From NCBI GenBank assembly GCA_900551385.1, contig URVS01000079.1, positions 1-6,647 of the forward strand: 6,647 bases of DNA, written 5' to 3'. This DNA is from an uncultured Mollicutes bacterium. GTDB taxonomy: Bacteria; Bacillota_I; Bacilli_A; RFN20; CAG-449. Below are positions 6,401 to 6,647 of this stretch, piece after piece (positions within the stretch are counted from its first letter, which is position 1; each line of letters begins with the position of its first letter). The translations under genes and the position numbers were made by a program. Below the pieces are notes generated by a model that worked only from the letters and a program-made list of their open reading frames with translations, was not told where the DNA came from and did no database searches.

Positions 6401-6647
6401 ATTATCAGTAACAAAATATTTTGTCGCATTAATAGAAATAGAACCATTAAAAATTGATAATTGAGTTTTAGTGTTATTTTTATTAAGATAAATATTATTA
6501 ATTGCAGAAGATGTCTTATTTAAAGCAATTCCTTTATATGAATTTGTATTTCCATATAATTTTATTCCAAGAGGATATAATGTTCCATTATTATTATTTA
6601 CTGGTAAAGCAGTAAAGACTATATTTGTTACATTTACTTTTTTATTG
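3464..6647 (-). CDS. Rhs/YD-repeat polymorphic toxin protein, N-terminus outside window
   Basis: The frame is open without a stop from the window edge to the TGA at 3466-3464, giving 1,060 complete residues (numbered from the edge). The ATG at 5404 is internal: it has no ribosome binding site and YD repeats continue upstream. Residues 1 to about 220 are a beta-rich, Asn-rich part without clear YD units. Residues about 222-805 carry some 17 YD-type units such as YDKYDRLVEV, YDIFGRLIKC and YDAFGNIVLE. Residues about 765-880 are the Rhs-associated core, with YRGYYFDYETGLYYCGNRYY, RWLTPDS and a final YVDPSG (D877-G880). Residues about 881-988 are a hydrophobic, Gly/Ala-rich pre-toxin segment, and the last 70 are the toxin tip. 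In known Rhs/WapA proteins the repeats form a shell around the toxin, which is delivered to a neighbouring cell. The export signals lie outside the window, so the delivery route is unknown. Confidence 0.93.
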   Translation of the reverse strand, partial: NKKVNVTNIVFTALPVNNNNGTLYPLGIKLYGNTNSYKGIALNKTSSAINNIYLNKNNTKTQLSIFNGSISINATKYFVTDNELFFNYKSYLKCLNNNTETFKFYYNNFASFIIDTDITFIDEFNNQYSTNFSDLELYFFTKNGNEIIFYNYNKDNYGTINVTKNINDLSIESSILTKNDYITSITDKKYSLNINYNNYGDIELIGKTYFKTIFDRLQKEKEYTYDKNSKLISIGEYRSNIKQKISLTYDNKNNVNKIIDEDNHEINYEYNNDDLIEVKEQLNDSLLKNNISYDKYSNITNITSSTGNNYTFEYDEYGNLNKIKLFANDVITFNHEYFEYKKVITLIYPNNQKLICTYDKYDRLVEVDREENNKKETIIIYIYADYVKGKAIENVGSPFDSSLVTNRSSKLLKVMQYNGDGPYYSYIYHYDNLNRLIKIEKLNLYNKYFEYDTENNLIKETRTFDKNDNNKVISSIKFENDSVFNNNLLQSNYTLNINNKNYSFKESYEYNELNELSKINSFKFGYGFEYDNKLISDNPLGTIIKVTQTKYCDQVKEFTVFDKKTNSIIHTESLTYDNKGNIVSLKDFFNNTTIYEYNELDNLTLERIESSNYQMRYVYDIFGRLIKCQKEDLSNNIISQDIFSYDSETNKDLLTKLNNFDITYDENGNVKTYRNKQYFYKDGHKLIKIIDGDQNFILEFKYNENGIRIEKKKYNLQTNEVIETHSYEVEGSRILYETISSPNSSSSLKIYYLYSQSGIQGFIYDNKRYFYEKNILGDIVRIVNENDETAALYEYDAFGNIVLELINDPLLKNINPFKYRGYYFDYETGLYYCGNRYYYSFWCRWLTPDSISYLDETNIQGLDLYRYCFNNPIKYVDPSGCFAISAGLIIFGMVVAFSAMVYIDYKDDGEVFNGSVTPQEYIGATALGALLGLIAGLEFTITIPMLGFVNGGSAMSIGIVGTTAVSINGAQVIAGAAMVSTITIMNNIKLQGPPNTKVESGGSFGEYDENGNLSYRVDTTGRSHYIKSAKKSCLPHIHKFTWRLINGVWRYIEEVLPYIL
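3467..3682 (-). other. Rhs toxin tip: small HxH-containing domain
   Basis: The last 70 or so residues begin at GPPNTKVESGG. They contain EYDENGNLSYRVD, then TTGRSHYIK, then LPHIHKFTW, and end INGVWRYIEEVLPY. The Arg/Asp and DxxGRxHYI and PHIH elements look like conserved catalytic or metal-binding groups. The domain resembles, from memory, a small polymorphic-toxin family annotated as type 24, but I cannot confirm that, and its biochemical activity is unknown to me. Being the variable C-terminus of an Rhs protein with a coupled small gene behind it is the main evidence that it is a toxin. Confidence 0.5.
3683..4006 (-). other. Hydrophobic pre-toxin segment after the Rhs core
   Basis: This encodes about 108 residues between DPSG and the toxin tip. 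There is a clear hydrophobic helix right after the core (ISAGLIIFGMVVAFSAMVY), then a polar linker, then a Gly/Ala/Ile-rich stretch that could form two or more further membrane-active helices. Similar hydrophobic regions often sit before the tip in Rhs and other polymorphic toxins and are thought to help the tip enter the target cell. That role is inferred here. The segment is notably less AT-rich than the YD repeats: 3721-3780 has 25 G or C in 60 bases by hand count. Confidence 0.5.
4232..5980 (-). repeat. YD-repeat array of the Rhs protein
   Basis: About 17 degenerate units of roughly 20-45 residues contain a YD, YN or YE step followed by a turn and a hydrophobic strand, for example YTYDKNSKLISI, FEYDEYGNLNKI, YHYDNLNRLIKI, LTYDNKGNIVSL and ITYDENGNVKTY. 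They are repeats at protein level; at DNA level they appear as scattered ttcatcata/atcataagt-like words on the plus strand. In known Rhs structures such units build a beta-stranded cocoon. The unit count is by eye and approximate. Confidence 0.8.

Noticed and set aside
1..6647. CRISPR array, tRNA/rRNA genes, insertion sequence ends or a riboswitch
   Set aside because: I saw no regularly spaced direct repeats, no tRNA-like cloverleaf, no transposase frame with inverted ends and no structured leader beyond the hairpin at 2429-2457.

Overview
The window is very AT-rich. All genes are on the minus strand, so transcription runs from high to low coordinates. Tryptophan is read from TGG, and TGA ends at least two genes (cdd and the Rhs gene), so the standard bacterial code fits better than the TGA=Trp code of mycoplasmas. 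Strong AGGAGG-type ribosome binding sites and the ybeY-cdd-era gene group point to a low-GC Bacillota, perhaps an Erysipelotrichia- or RF39-like gut bacterium. That placement is inference.

Layout, in the direction of transcription. (1) 6647-3464: a large Rhs/YD-repeat protein, open at the window edge, with at least 1,060 residues visible. It has a beta-rich part, about 17 YD-type repeats, the Rhs-associated core ending in DPSG, a hydrophobic pre-toxin segment and a tip of about 70 residues that looks like a small polymorphic toxin. (2) 3467-2976: a 163-residue protein whose ATG overlaps the Rhs stop codon (ATGA), probably the cognate immunity protein. (3) 2928-2668: an 86-codon headless fragment of a TNT-type (NAD+ glycohydrolase) toxin, apparently a displaced older tip. 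(4) 2668-2471: a 65-residue ORF that starts inside the TNT stop codon, probably the matching second immunity gene or its remnant. (5) 2457-2429: a hairpin plus U-run that contains the ribosome binding site of the next gene. (6) 2428-1313: a C39 peptidase joined to about six membrane segments, without the ATPase domain of the usual peptide exporters. (7) From 1273 down: an extended -10 promoter, then the housekeeping set ybeY, cdd and era, tightly packed and partly overlapping. era runs off the other edge.

The window therefore joins a conserved rRNA-maturation/nucleotide-salvage operon to an accessory island holding one live and one decayed toxin-immunity module. The less conserved parts are the most interesting: the small HxH-containing toxin tip, the two unrecognised immunity candidates, and the ATPase-less C39 membrane protein with its Shine-Dalgarno sequence buried in a terminator-like stem.
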